Part shown: piece by piece, positions 1-10,892 of the stretch
How the letters are laid out: every line of letters starts with the position of its first letter
How positions within the stretch are numbered: position 1 is the stretch's first letter
Assembly: GCF_004210375.1 (NCBI RefSeq)
Contig: NW_027467782.1
Span: 30,359,276-30,423,275, forward strand
Source: Tachypleus tridentatus
Lineage: Eukaryota > Arthropoda > Merostomata > Xiphosura > Limulidae
DNA: 64,000 nt
Direction: 5' to 3'
Position numbers and translations under genes: made by a program
The notes under the pieces: model-generated
Seen by the model: the letters and a program-made list of their open reading frames with translations, nothing else
The model's database searches: none
What the model was told of the DNA's origin: nothing

Positions 1-440
1 CACACATTTATCCCAAGGGTGTTTCCACTTGTTGAAACAGTCTTTGTACGCTTCTTTTGTAATGTCCTCCAGCTCCTTCGTCGCATTTGCCTTAATCTCG
101 GGAATCGTCTCAAATCTTCTTCCTTTCAAGGGTCTTTTGAGTTTGGGAACAAGAAAAATCGCAAGGAGCAAGGTCAGGTGAGTAGGGGGGTGAAGTGAGG
201 AAGAACAGTGATCGAGTGTTTGGCCAAAAACTCACGAGTTCTGAGGCACAAATTTTGCAGCAATGCGGTGCATCTTTAATTTTTCGGTCAAAATCTCGTA
301 ACAAGATCCAACTGATATCTCACACTCTTTAGTAAGCTCCCTTACAGTCAGACGTCGATTTGCCCGCACCAGGGTGTTGATTTTGTCGACGTGTGGGTCG
401 TCAGTTGACGTGGAAGGACGTCCATGACGCTCATCATCTT
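1..440 (-). pseudogene. Mariner-family transposase remnant, internally deleted
   Basis: Read on the minus strand, about 300-420 encodes the mariner DNA-binding (helix-turn-helix) region, including VDKINTLVRANRRLTVREL and SCYEILTEKLKMHR. From about 250 down to 1 it jumps directly to the carboxy-terminal catalytic region, with a frame containing PPYSPDLAPCDF, the hallmark around the last aspartate of the mariner D,D34D triad. The central part with the first catalytic aspartates is missing and frameshifts separate the pieces, so this copy cannot make a working transposase. The element runs off the window start and neither terminal inverted repeat could be placed. Family assignment is from recognised motifs; confidence is high for mariner and low for subfamily. 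Confidence 0.85.
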
Positions 441-470
441 CAATGGACTGTCTTGTTCTTTAACAAGCAC

Positions 471-1573
471 AACAAGCTGAGTCCAATGGCAAAGAAACCA
501 AGACGATTAGAACTTGTAGAACTGCTGCAGCCCTTGTCCGTCCTTCCTGCCGTTGAGGAGTCCAGGTTGGGGTCTTGGGGTTGGGTCGTTTTTTGTCAAG
601 AACCTCACCCTCGATCTTGCCATCATTGATGACCCTACCAGAAACGCAAGCCTCCAGAGGACATCGCTCTCAGTATTACTTGCACGTGCATGCCCTCTCA
701 CCACGACAAGGTGACGATCCGACTGGAGAGTTAACAGGAGTAATAGTTTAACGTTTTCCTATTTTCTGTCTTTCAGACCCTGGTAACCCAAACTATCATG
801 TGATTATATTTATTGGAATTTTACTTCCAACACCAAATTATAAGGCAATGTGTTAAGAAATTAATGAGATATAACGTGAAAAACTTTGATTGAATTTAGC
901 ATCAGGAGATGTTATATTAAGTATTTAGCACAGATGATGATGTTTCAAAGAGCTCTGCCGATTTCAGAGGGTTAATGACAAGTATCTGTTAGTCTACATT
1001 CCATGTTGTTACTATAAATAAGCTATTGACCATGTTTTGAGAAGAAACAAAGATACGTAAAGCTCTGCTTTGAATAATATGGTTGTGATCTTATTCATTT
1101 CTTATTTGATGGGATTTGTTAACGTGTATTGATAAAAAGTCTAATCAAAATAATGTGAAAGTGATGTGCGGCGAAAAAGAAGAATTAGATGTGTGACTTA
1201 AAGGAATGAAATAAAATTGCAGACCAAACTGGTAGCTATACCTTTATGTCCTAAACTGAACAAACAACGTAGCCAGGCTAATTGATGAATGAATATTTTC
1301 TTTAGAATTATTTATTGTCAATATTACAAGTGTAGCTAGAAGTTTGACCGCCAATTTTGATTTCTCTCTGTTACGGCTAGAAAAGAAAGGTGTATAAAAA
1401 GTAACTTTCCAGTCTTATATTTGTCATCACTCAATACGTTTTTCGTTGAATACCAGTCTCATGAATTGAGCTATGTGATGAGAGACAAATAATTCTGTGA
1501 AAACCTCTTTACATTTGAAGTGTAATACTTTAAAAGTTACGTGTTAAGTGCTGAAAGGACAAATTAAGTTGAA
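471..1573. repeat. Duplicated block A, copy 1 (1.1 kb)
   Basis: This block matches 12876-13976 almost base for base by eye, in the same orientation. Homology begins at the bases aacaag and ends at aagttgaa. The left 230 bp, read on the minus strand, have an open frame in both copies (507-704 here) containing SMMARSRVRFLTKNDPTPRP, and look like part of a transposon, perhaps a LINE 5' region. The rest is AT-rich with no clear coding content. It ends about 420 bp upstream of the secreted-peptide gene. Confidence 0.85.
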
Positions 1574-1965
1574 AGTAGAAGAAATTACAATTACATTTAT
1601 CACTTTACAATCAACAAATATATTCACATAATATAATCAACGCTTCTTTCACATGAAATGATAAGATTTCAGGGCTAACTGAAATTTCTTCTTAGTGCAA
1701 TTATAAATTTATTAAAAGTTGAAACATCAACTTGATTAGTTGGAATGAAGTCAAATATTTAGTGTACGTCAGTATGAAATAAAATTAACAAATTTTCTCT
1801 AACCTTCTATAGCTTTGATCTATCTTCGTTTGAAATGCATATGAGAAAATCCAAATATTGGCTACGTCTTTTGTTATTAATTAAAACTAATAAGTAGCAG
1901 TTTGTGTATTAGCTATTTGTTAGTTAGTTGTTGAGCCTTCAGTGTGGTTACGTCATATCCCTCCA

Positions 1966-2002
1966 CTATATAAAAACTTGAAGAATTCTTTTTACACAGT
2001 CA
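1966..2002 (+). promoter_or_regulatory. Core promoter: TATA box and likely initiator
   Basis: A TATA box (ctatataaaa, 1966-1975) lies about 30 bp upstream of an initiator-like acagtca at 1996-2002, followed by a short leader and the ATG at 2055. Spacing and order are those of a focused arthropod RNA polymerase II promoter. This is a sequence-based prediction for the adjoining peptide gene. Confidence 0.6.
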
Positions 2003-3172
2003 ACTAACTTACAGCTGATTTTAACGTTTCTTACTCTATCGCAGCCCAACGAACATGAAGACAGTTGTAAGTGTTCTACAGTTTATTCTATAAGTTAATT
2101 ATATGCCAAACTGCAACACAACTCATCAGAGAGAAAAAACTGTATTTGTTGCACGGTATAATTTCAATATCAGAAGTGACAGCCCTCTACGTAGAATAAT
2201 GTGAGATAATTTGACTAAAATTAAATCTTATGATACGAGACCTGATCGGATATTGTTAGTGAAATATACGTTTGATAACAATATTTTTTGAAAGTTATTC
2301 AAATTTAGTATAAAAGAATTCCCAGTAAAACAGCACTGTGATAAATGTTCTCATCATGTAAAACAACAAACAGGAGGAATTATGTTGAATTTCCCACCAA
2401 GCTTCTCGAGTGGTATCTGTCACAACACCAGTATGATAACACCAATGTTGACTAGATTCATCAAGTTAATCAACATTTGTAATTTCAATAACAATTATTA
2501 ATATAAATTAGGCCAAACGATTTCGACGAAAGAAGAATAATGCCATTTATTTTACAATAATCTGTTCTATCTAAGAACATTTCACAATGAAATCATAAAG
2601 CTTTACGGGGAAAATGTTATTCGATAGGCTAATTTATATTGTAATAATTTGTGTGTCTGTTTTTCTTTGTAAAATAACTTTGTTCCACACAATTTCCTCA
2701 AGGACCAAGCGAGTAGGTTGTTTGTTTTTAATGGTAATAGTTTTATAAAAGATATGATTTTGATATTTACTTTTATTACAGATTTTCGTTCTTCTTTTGA
2801 TGACTACAGGAAGTTTCGCTAAAAATGGAAATAGCAAAAACATCCGGAACATTTACGATGGTTTCGGTGATCCAAGAAACACAGCGAGAGGAAGGGGAGT
2901 TATTGACCTACCTGGCTTTGACGTCGATCCAGGTTTTGGAAGACGTAATGGAAATGGAAAAGGCAACAAAAGTTGACAAGAGACGCCATCAGAGACTTAG
3001 GCTTAGAACTTCATTCCAAGTTTGGCTTAAAAAGCGGTGGATAGTGGGTTGAGAAACGGAAGAGGATTGGGTAGAAGTCCAAATAAGAACGACGGTCTAC
3101 ATTTTGGCGGAGGAAATAGTAATGGTAGAGGAAATGGTTATGACAGAGGAAAATTCGTAACAGCTAACCGAG
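1997..3172 (+). CDS. Small secreted Gly/Asn-rich peptide gene (exons 1 and 2)
   Basis: Exon 1 (about 1997-2066) has the ATG at 2055 and four codons (MKTV) before a consensus donor GTAAGT. Intron 1 is 2067-2781, ending TTACAG. Exon 2 begins at 2782 in phase 0 and completes a signal peptide (IFVLLLMTTGSFA, cleavage likely after Ala), followed by a polar stretch rich in Gly, Asn and Arg with the motifs NIYDGFGDP, DVDPGFGRR and NGNGKGNK. The frame stops at TGA 2974-2976, giving 68 codons. After further stops the same frame reopens at about 3043 as more Gly/Asn-rich sequence (HFGGGNSNGRGNG) up to a good donor AG|GTAAGT at 3172/3173. Either the product is the 68-residue peptide, or two compensating frameshifts have broken a longer exon. 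No cysteines are seen. I do not recognise the family; an extracellular role, such as a hemocyte or cuticle peptide, is only a guess. Confidence 0.6.
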
Positions 3173-3328
3173 GTAAGTATTATTGAATATTTCAAACTTT
3201 AAATATGAAAATATTGCAAAGTTCCACTTTTCTTGTAAGAAGTGTAAATAATTTAACCTTCCAGCCATGCTGCTCGACAAGCGATCTGAAGAAACAAACT
3301 TGAACCTGTTTTAACTTATGTTGATGCC

Positions 3329-3745
3329 CCCAGTTGGTACAGTGGCAAGTCTATGGATTTGAAACACTGAAATCAGCGTTTCAATTCCCCTCGGTGGACT
3401 CAGCAGACAGATCGATGTGGCTTTGCTATAAGTTTGTTTGTTTGATTTTGAATTTCGCACAAATCTACTGAGGGCTATCTGTGCTAGTCGTTCCTAATTT
3501 AATAGTGTAAGACAAAGGGAAGGCAGCTAGTCATCACCACCCACCGCCTACTCTTGGGCTACACTACTTTACCAACGAATAGTGGGATTGACCGTCACAT
3601 TATAAAGTCCCCCCGTCTGAAAGGGCGCGCATGTTAGGCGCGACAGGGATGCAAACCCGCGACTTTCAGATTACGAGTCGCACGCCTTAACACGCTTGGC
3701 CATGCCGGGCCGGCTTTGCTATAAGAAAAACACACACACACTAAT
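3329..3745 (+). repeat. Short tRNA-derived SINE (family 3), split by a nested SINE
   Basis: The head is cccccagttggtacagtggc with a B-box-like ttcaattcccc, and the 3' end is an AC-rich tail (aaaaacacacacacac). It is interrupted at 3419-3725 by a family 1 SINE and its target-site duplication. Removing the insert restores a continuous element of about 110 bp like others in the window. Confidence 0.75.
3433..3711 (-). mobile_element. Family 1 tRNA-derived SINE, nested, with target-site duplication
   Basis: This is a full-length copy of the main SINE of the window. In sense orientation it has a tRNA-like head (A box like AAGCGTGTTAAGG, B box region GGTTTGCATCC), a conserved centre around ccaactcttgggctac, and a CAAA-type tail. 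It is flanked by a 14-bp direct repeat, ggctttgctataag, at 3419-3432 and 3712-3725. Insertion was through target-primed reverse transcription, so a LINE supplied the enzyme. Confidence 0.9.
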
Positions 3746-3752
3746 GTTAATT

Positions 3753-4018
3753 GCATGGCATGACCAGCTGGTTAAGATGCTCGACACGTGATATGAAAAT
3801 CACGGGTTCGAATTTCCGTCACGCCAAATTATTCTCGCTTTTTCAACCATGGGGCGTTATAATGTTACTCTCAATCCCACTATTCGTTTGTTCAAAAGTA
3901 GCCTAAGAATTGGCAGTGGGTAGTGGTGACTAGCTTCCATACATTGATAAATTTGGGATGGGTAGCGCAGATAGCTCTCGTGTAGCTTTTTGTGAAATTA
4001 AAAAAAAAAGCAAAGAAA
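3753..4018 (+). mobile_element. Family 1 SINE
   Basis: The copy starts at ggcatgaccagctggttaag, has the B box gggttcgaatttcc, the central domain (cactattcgtttgttcaaaa, gtagtggtgactagc) and ends at gtgaaatta plus an A-rich tail. It is diverged from the consensus, so it is an older copy. Confidence 0.85.
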
Positions 4019-4108
4019 CCAATTCAGTAATACAAAATTAAAAAGAGGTAAAATGATGAGGCAGTTCACAATATTTGAACAGAAACTTATTGACTGACCG
4101 ACATTTAC

Positions 4109-4355
4109 CCCCACGTGGCAGAGAGGTAAGTCAGCGGTTTTACACCAGTGGAAACCGGAATTTGGTACTTGTTGTGCGTATGCGTAATGTATAAGAACTC
4201 AAAATTAATACACATTAAACAATATGTTAAGTATGCAATGAGAATCATAAAGGTGTTAGCACACGTGTTCTTTTTAGTACAAAGCTACACAGTGGTTTAT
4301 TGCAATTCATCCACCGTATATAACCTAATACCGGTTATTAGCGTTTTAAGTCCCT
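4109..4355. repeat. Degenerate family 2 SINE fragments
   Basis: A plus-strand head-like piece (about 4109-4170, cccccacgtggcagagaggt) is followed by a minus-strand decayed copy (about 4264-4355, gtacaaagctacacagtggt). Both resemble the short second SINE family but are strongly diverged. Confidence 0.45.
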
Positions 4356-4650
4356 AAAATCATCGAAAAGTCGTTGAGAGAAGAGAGAGAACTATTGTAT
4401 TTGTGCAGCATAAGTAATTCTCACGTTTAATAAAACGGTAAAAATGAAATATTGTAACCTCTACTTCACAATTAGCTCTAAATAAATAGGAGTATATTAC
4501 TTAAGGGAATTGAGTTTATGATATATGATTAATAAACAAATAATTTTAACTTAAAAACAAATTACTCAAAATACGTTTAATTTATTTTTGTTTTGGCTTG
4601 TTTTCTTAAGTTAAAATTAATTATATAATTAGTCAGTGATTTGGATTTGC

Positions 4651-4905
4651 TGTTTTAACGCAATCCTTTCTTATGATTTTGGGTTCGAATCCCGTCCCAT
4701 CAAACATGTTTCTCCTTTTAACCATTGAAGCGTTATATTGTGAGGGTCATCCCAATAATCGTTGGTAAAAGAGTAGCCCAAGAATTGGCGGTGGGTGGTG
4801 ATGACTAGCTGTCTTCCCTCTAGTCTTACACTCCTAAATTAGGGACTTCTAGCGCAGATAATCCTCGAGTAGTTTTGCGCGAAACTCAAAACTATCCAAA
4901 CCAAA
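4651..4905 (+). mobile_element. Family 1 SINE with decayed head
   Basis: The B box is intact (gggttcgaatcccgtccc) and the central domain is clear (gcggtgggtggtgatgacta). The A-box region upstream is unrecognisable. It ends in ccaaaccaaac. Confidence 0.85.
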
Positions 4906-4992
4906 CCTTCATATTTTAGTTAATTATTTTCACCAATATATATATATATATATATAAGTATAATGAAAACTATTTCACAAATAATTCAATAC

Positions 4993-5100
4993 ACCGGTAT
5001 GTCTGTGGATTCACAGCTCTAGAATCTGGGTTTCGATTGTGGTGGGCTGAGACCAGATGTCCCATTGTAGAGCTTTGTGCTTAGTTAGAAACAAGCAAAC
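4993..5100 (+). mobile_element. Family 2 short tRNA-derived SINE
   Basis: The head is caccggtatgtctgtggatt, the B box region gggtttcgattgtggtggg, and the 3' part gagctttgtgcttagttag with an acaagcaaac tail. It is about 108 bp, an ordinary length for this family in the window. Confidence 0.75.
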
Positions 5101-6325
5101 ATATATGATATAATTCATATTTTTCTTGATACATAAACTTCTCCAATCCCTTAAAATCATTAAAGTTAATTAAATATCTTACTTATTACAACATTGACAC
5201 ATTTTGTGGTTTTAATTCAATTTGTATGAAACTTTAAAAGTACTTTTTATTCTTTATCACTTCTTAGGATCTTGATTCTCACTGAAAGAAAAGATGTTTT
5301 GAAATCTTACCTTCATTTAATTAACAATTCGCAAATTAAGTAGTGTACAAAAAAATATATATTTGAAATTAATTACTATAAAGTGAATTTTGAAATGAAA
5401 AACTTTGTATTGAATAGCAAATAAAGTGTAATTTGTACCTAAAATAAATATTTTTTTCTGTCTGTTCCTCCTCCACCAAAAACACATTTCGATACCGAAT
5501 CAAGTGTTTGCTTCGGTTAGTTTTTGCGATCTTACTTACAAATATTTGAACGTTAATATTATATTATAAAGATATTGAGAAAAAAAAGAAAGTCAAACGT
5601 GTTACCAGTCGAATGGGCTGTAAATACCTATACAGTAAATAGTATAAACCATTAAAATTTGTATTTGTAAGTAATTTAAAATTACACAACTATATTTCTG
5701 TAACTAATATAAACTATACAAGTATGTCTCTTTGAACGGTTAAACTACAAAATTGTGTTTCTTTAAATACTGTAAACTACACAACTGAGTATGTGTGCTG
5801 AATATAAATTATCACAAGATTAGAGTGAATTAATCTATGAGACCTTTTCCCTCATTTATATCTACTATATTTTTGTGCGATAGAAAAGAGCGGGAAATTT
5901 AAACACAAGAAATATATTTATTTTATATTTTCTAACTGCACATTTTATTATTGTATGTTTTGTTTTAGTGGAAATTGTGTTCAAATATAACTATTTGCAG
6001 CAGTTCCTGTAGTAACAGTATAGAAACTAACAATTTATAAAATATGTTTATGGTTTTTGACATCTGGGAAAATTTAATATGGATTTAGTTCACATTTGTG
6101 CTGAAAAGTTAGTATGAGTTCGAATCGGTCAACTACTTAAGGTGAAGTATGTTTACAGAGAGTTTTACACAAACTGATGATATATTTTAGATATATTATA
6201 TACATGTAGATTTTTGGAATAATTTCTACATTATGATGGCAATTTGTTTTAATTGCCAATAAAGAAAACTTATGTTGGTTAATATTAAATATATAAACTG
6301 TGCCGATATATATACTTACAGTTCT
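5101..6325. other. AT-rich noncoding stretch
   Basis: I see no gene here. The sequence is AT-rich intergenic or intronic DNA between the two peptide-gene copies, with short A and T runs and no recognised repeat family. Confidence 0.5.
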
Positions 6326-6539
6326 TTGTATGTTTAATTTTCGCGCAAAGCTACACGAAGGCTATCTGCGCTAGCCGTCCCTAATTTAGCGGTATAAGAC
6401 AAGAAGGAAGGCAGCTAGTCATCACTACCCAATGCCAACTCTTAGGCTACTCTTTTACTAACGAATAGTGGGATTCACCGTCACATATTAACGTACGGCT
6501 AAAAGGGCGAGCATGTTTGGTGCGACCGGAATTCGAACC
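6326..6539 (-). mobile_element. Family 1 SINE, truncated head
   Basis: The tail-proximal part (cgcgcaaagctacacgaagg) and central domain are clear. The copy ends just after the B box (ggaattcgaaccc), so the tRNA head is missing. Confidence 0.85.
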
Positions 6540-7376
6540 CATATATACATTTATAATGAATTATAATAAACTGGATTTAGTGATAACTCCGCATGCAGTT
6601 GTGATTAAGCAAAGAGAAAACTTTACGGATCTATATCTTGAAATACATGACAAACGTATGATGTTGACATAATAAGACCTTTCCACATGGCTGTACAACG
6701 ATTTTTGTGTTTGGAGCTGAACAAACATCGGTTGAAGTCATGCATTGCTTGATGTAGTTCTCTGTTTTGTTTAACGCAATTGATTCAAATCTATTCTTCA
6801 CAAAACGGGATTTGATATATTTATAATTTTGAGTACTTGAGAAAAAAACAACTTGTAACACTGATCTACCTAACTTCTTTGATGCGTTTTCAATCAACCA
6901 GTGTTGTTTGAAATCATTGCTTACCAATTATGTTTAACAGCATTTTTGAAACCATATTTATAACAACGTGTTAAATATTGAACAAAAATATTTCATCAGT
7001 ACACGGGGATAAAATACAAGAAGCCTACATAGTTTTATTATACGAACATTACAGCTCGAGACCCTAAATAAAACCACAATGATTGGTCATCACCTGCTGT
7101 TATTTTAATAACTAACCAAAAATGCTCAGTAATTTGTATTGTAAACTATTTGAATAAAGAACGTTTTGGTATACATACTGAAGATAATAGCATTCTTATA
7201 TCACAGAAATATCTGATTTCAAATGTTTAAAACTGATTACCGAACTAATATATTACGTAAATAACATTTCTGTGTAAGGGAAAAAAAATATTTTATTTTT
7301 TATAAGTCTTGGAATTTTGATGATCAACATAAGTATAGAATAAAGTTAACAAAATTAGAAAATAACCAGGCACACC
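6540..7376. other. AT-rich noncoding stretch
   Basis: No supported gene. The open frame on the minus strand at 6631-6927 lacks any recognisable domain and sits in AT-rich DNA; I regard it as chance. Confidence 0.4.
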
Positions 7377-7512
7377 TGTATATAGTTTTTGTTTTACATT
7401 AAGCACAAAGCTACACAATGTGCTATCTGAGCTCTCCCCAACACAGGTCTCGGAACCCGGTTTTAAGCGTTGTAAGTCGGCAGACATATCGCTAAGCCAC
7501 TGGGGAGCCACA
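7377..7512 (-). mobile_element. Family 2 short SINE
   Basis: In sense orientation it begins ggctccccagtggcttagcg, has a B box region near gggttccgagacc, and ends in gctttgtgcttaatgtaaaa plus an A-rich tail. It is well preserved. Confidence 0.8.
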
Positions 7513-7654
7513 TTTATATATCTTTAATTATTATTTCTCCAGACATTTCTAATATTGTGCAAATGTTTCGCATATCATATTCAATACTTATTTGTTGTTT
7601 ATTTTATGTTTTTTCTCTTTAGCAATAACCAAACAATCTGTTTATTGAAAATCA

Positions 7655-7812
7655 CACGTAAAAATTTATCTACTCACACAATTTGATATGCACACGTAAA
7701 TAATCTGTGTGTTCATACGGATTTATATACATGCGTAAATATTGTATCTAGTCACACTGATTGATTTTCACACGCAAACATCCGTCTATCACACAATTTG
7801 ATATTCACACTC
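7655..7812 (+). repeat. Degenerate tandem repeat, about 55-60 bp period
   Basis: Phrases such as tcacacgtaaa, acacgtaaataatctg, acatgcgtaaatattg and tcacacgcaaacat recur with intervening atttgatat, suggesting about three worn units. It sits just upstream of the second peptide-gene copy. Confidence 0.5.
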
Positions 7813-8044
7813 ATAAGTAGCCATTAACAACTCCGAATGTTAAAATTAATGATAAGTTGTAGAATCTTCATTTAAACGCTAAAACATTCTTTACCGTTAA
7901 AACACGAGTAGATGCCAATGACCACATCAGCGATCGGAACCTGATACTTGTTCTAGACACAAATAAGTACATTTTATGCTAACTGATTTTATAGAAGGCC
8001 ACTTTTTGTTTTTCACTAACTCAGGAATATTTTTGACTAACAAC

Positions 8045-8300
8045 AGTTAACAAATAATAACTTTTGCTTTTGGTTATAGTGGTCTGCACTCTAGAAAGTT
8101 ACGCTAAGAACGGAAATAACGATACACACGGAACATCCACGATGGTTGCAGTGATCTCGGAAACAAAAGGGGGTGTGCGAACGGTAATGACAGATATGGG
8201 AGTAACGGTGATCCAGGTTTTCATAAAAGTAATAGAAATAAAGGAGACAATAAGAAACGGTTAGGAAGAGTCACTGTGATGAGGGAAATAATAAATAAAT
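8045..8300 (+). pseudogene. Second copy of the secreted-peptide exon 2 (frameshifted)
   Basis: This segment aligns with exon 2 of the gene at 1997-3172. It encodes a hydrophobic signal-peptide core (LLLLVIVVCTLESYA) and then KNGN, like the first copy. About 12 bases later it has one base fewer than the first copy, which shifts the frame. Downstream, the original frame still shows related motifs (NGDPGF, then NKGDNKK against DPGFGRR and GKGNK) and would stop at about 8308. AATAAA signals at 8290-8295 and 8294-8299 could end the transcript. No exon 1 was found upstream, so it is probably a broken tandem paralogue. It could instead be a downstream exon of the first gene, but repetition of the signal peptide argues against that. 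Confidence 0.55.
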
Positions 8301-9700
8301 CTAAGTAAGGGTTTCTTTTCTCCCTTAATGCGATGATATTATTGGGCCACGCACTCACGTGACATTAACAGATCAATGTTAATACTTAAACAACCAATCC
8401 TCAAAATACGTTATGGGATATGATGTGTGACTGGCGACTGAAGAAGCTTTCTTTCATAATACTATTTTTACTTTATACTGTGGCATCTAACGACCTATTT
8501 TCATTTTAACAAATGAAAGCAGTGACCGTCTGATTAATTAAAGTTTGCTACTAATCTTTACAACCATCTACAGTCAGAAATCATTATTAGACGTAATTTT
8601 ATAATAATCTTAAATTAAAATCTCCTTAGTCAACAGGCACATACACAAAACAATCTTTTCTTTCGTTTTATACTGTTTCAGTAAAACTAGATGGCGCTAT
8701 ATTCAATAACATTTTTTTTTTATATAGGAAACTTCCATTTATCAAAGGAAATCATGGTTTCAGAACATTAAAAAAAATAAAACTTAAATTTATAGATTTT
8801 TCTATGTTTGGCAATTCGAGTCCCAACATATAGTATTTTTCTTGACCTATTTTAATCGTTTCCTTTTCAATAAGTAACTAAAACAGTATGGAAGAAAAGG
8901 ACATTGGCCATACTTTACCTTAGCACTTCCATATTTTCTGCATGGTTACAGTTTTACTGTGATGCAGTAAGTAAAGTTAGTAACATTTATCAAAACTCTT
9001 AAAAGCACAAACGGTTTTGCTATATTCACAAACTTCTGATCTGATGAACCAAAGATGATCAGAATTAGATAATAAATCTAGGGATTAATACAGAATAAGA
9101 TTTCTACTTATTAACAGGCCAAATATAAACAATATCCCATAAGATCTAGGTTACGTTGAAACAAGATATCAAGCTAATAATGTAGTGTGATTATAAAAAA
9201 AGAGAATAAAATAAAAACTGATAAACATAATAACATAGATTTACACTTCACATGAGACATTAATGTTTGACCTATTACATTGTAAACTGTTACATATTCC
9301 AAATAGTTCTTTAAAGATTTTGAACAAGTAGAAGTGTTCATCATAATATTATTACAACCATACTCTAAGCAAGTTTCTATATATACAGTCTTATATACGG
9401 CAAACATAGTTTGCGGAATGCTATTTAAGTTAGCTATTTAATACAACATACATTATACATATTATAAATTAAATATATTACAGACATTATAATCAATAAA
9501 GTTACTGAAAGTAACCTTAAAAAAAATTGAAACATGTATTAGAAGAACACACCTATGCTCAGTAACATGATAGTAAAGTATATAAAACACTTGAATTGAT
9601 TTGAGATTTATTTATACATTCTTCAAGAGCTGTTAATTGAAAAAATAAAGTGGGTAAAGGAACTTATTTCATGACAACATGAGTTGTTAAGCATACATGA
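8275..9700 (+). repeat. Duplicated block B, copy 1 (3' flank of peptide gene)
   Basis: Starting at gatgagggaaataataaat, this block is homologous to 19495-20775 (+) and in part to 15425-15970 (-). This copy carries about 390 bp (roughly 8610-8985) that copy 2 lacks. It begins at the end of the second peptide exon, so it is the gene's 3' flank that has been copied. Confidence 0.85.
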
Positions 9701-9792
9701 AGTGCCAACTGAGAAAATATTGTTACGATACAAGTATGTGGCTGTAGAAAATAGCGTTCGGTAAGTTTATTTATATTCAGTTGTATGTGAGT

Positions 9793-9842
9793 TTTCACGA
9801 TGGCAAAGTCACATCGAGCTATCTGCTGAGTCCACCGTTTGT
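9793..9842 (-). repeat. Family 3 SINE fragment
   Basis: The words ggcaaagtcacatcgagcta and tgctgagtccaccg match the 3' part of the family 3 SINE. The head is missing. Confidence 0.6.
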
Positions 9843-10616
9843 TCAGTTGTCTTTATTGTGAAACATAGAACATTAAGTAAATACGAAATAATTATTGGAC
9901 GCACCATAGAGTTTGTTTTGTCTGCAAGACTAATAAACGTGTGTCTTAATTCACGTTTCTTATATTGTAGTACAATATCTCTGAACTTTCTGTACTGGGA
10001 TAAAATGTATCTGAATATTCTTCACTGGTACAAAATTCAACTGTTTCTGAACTGCGGTGTACGGTATCTATACGTACTATAACAGCACATAACATGACTG
10101 GACTTCAATTTCCATACTGGGATAAAATCTATCAGAGATTTAATCAATGATACAGTCTCTCTGAACCTTTTTCTAAACTGTAACACAAAACGCTATAATT
10201 CTAAGATAGTTTCTCTTCTTGAAGGGCAAGCAAAGAGCAACAATATTTAATTGAAACATTTATGATATAAAACCGTACTTGTAAAAAACGTAAAAACGTA
10301 AGGTAATTTTCTAAAACACTTGTGATGTAACAAAGCATTTGCAATTAACGTATGGTTATTTACTAAAACACTTTTGAAATAAACGTGTTTTGCTTTTATA
10401 TGTGATGAAACAAAATAACGTTTATCATTGTTATTAAATACTTGCCTTGATTTTTGTGAAATTTCTTCGCAATTATGATTTTCTGTCTTGTTTTTACTAC
10501 ACTTCCTTGTTGGCGTATCGTTTGAATTTCAGGTATTTTGCCAATACCGCATGTAAGTGCTAATTGTTTACTTCGGCTGTATTTTCATAACATATTCCTC
10601 AGTTCAGGTTCAAAGC
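9843..10616. other. Noncoding stretch
   Basis: No gene is supported. The open frame at 9858-10082 has no domain and overlaps a loose repetition of words such as ctgaacttt and tactgggataaaat, which hints at an old local repeat. Confidence 0.4.
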
Positions 10617-10892
10617 AAGTTTGTTTGTTTTTGAATTTCGCGCAAAGCTACATAAGGACTATCTGCGCTAGCCGTCCCTAATTTTGCAGTTTAAGACTGG
10701 AGAGACGGCAGGCAGTCATCACCACCCACCGCCAACTCTTGGGCGATTCTTTTACCAGCGAATAATGGGGTTGACCGAAAATTATAACGCCATCACGGCC
10801 GAAAGTGCGAGCATGTTTGGTGCGACCATAATTCAATCTGCGACCCTTAGATTACGAGTCGAACGCTTCAACCCACCTGACCATGCCTAGCC
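10617..10892 (-). mobile_element. Family 1 SINE, full length
   Basis: It runs from the tail (gtttgtttgtttttgaattt) through the central domain to the tRNA-like head (ccacctgaccatgcctagcc). The B box has decayed (ataattcaatctg). No convincing target-site duplication was seen. Confidence 0.9.

Noticed and set aside
2825-3052. ORF with a cationic tail (KRRHQRLRLR, QVWLKKRW) that could look like an antimicrobial peptide
   Set aside because: It is in a different frame from the signal-peptide exon, starts at an internal ATG and overlaps the better supported reading frame.
3753-3830. tRNA genes in SINE heads
   Set aside because: The heads have A and B boxes, but the cloverleaf is degenerate and they continue into SINE bodies. 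They are SINE promoters.
7377-7511. 72-codon minus-strand ORF
   Set aside because: It lies over a family 2 SINE and has no protein-like features.
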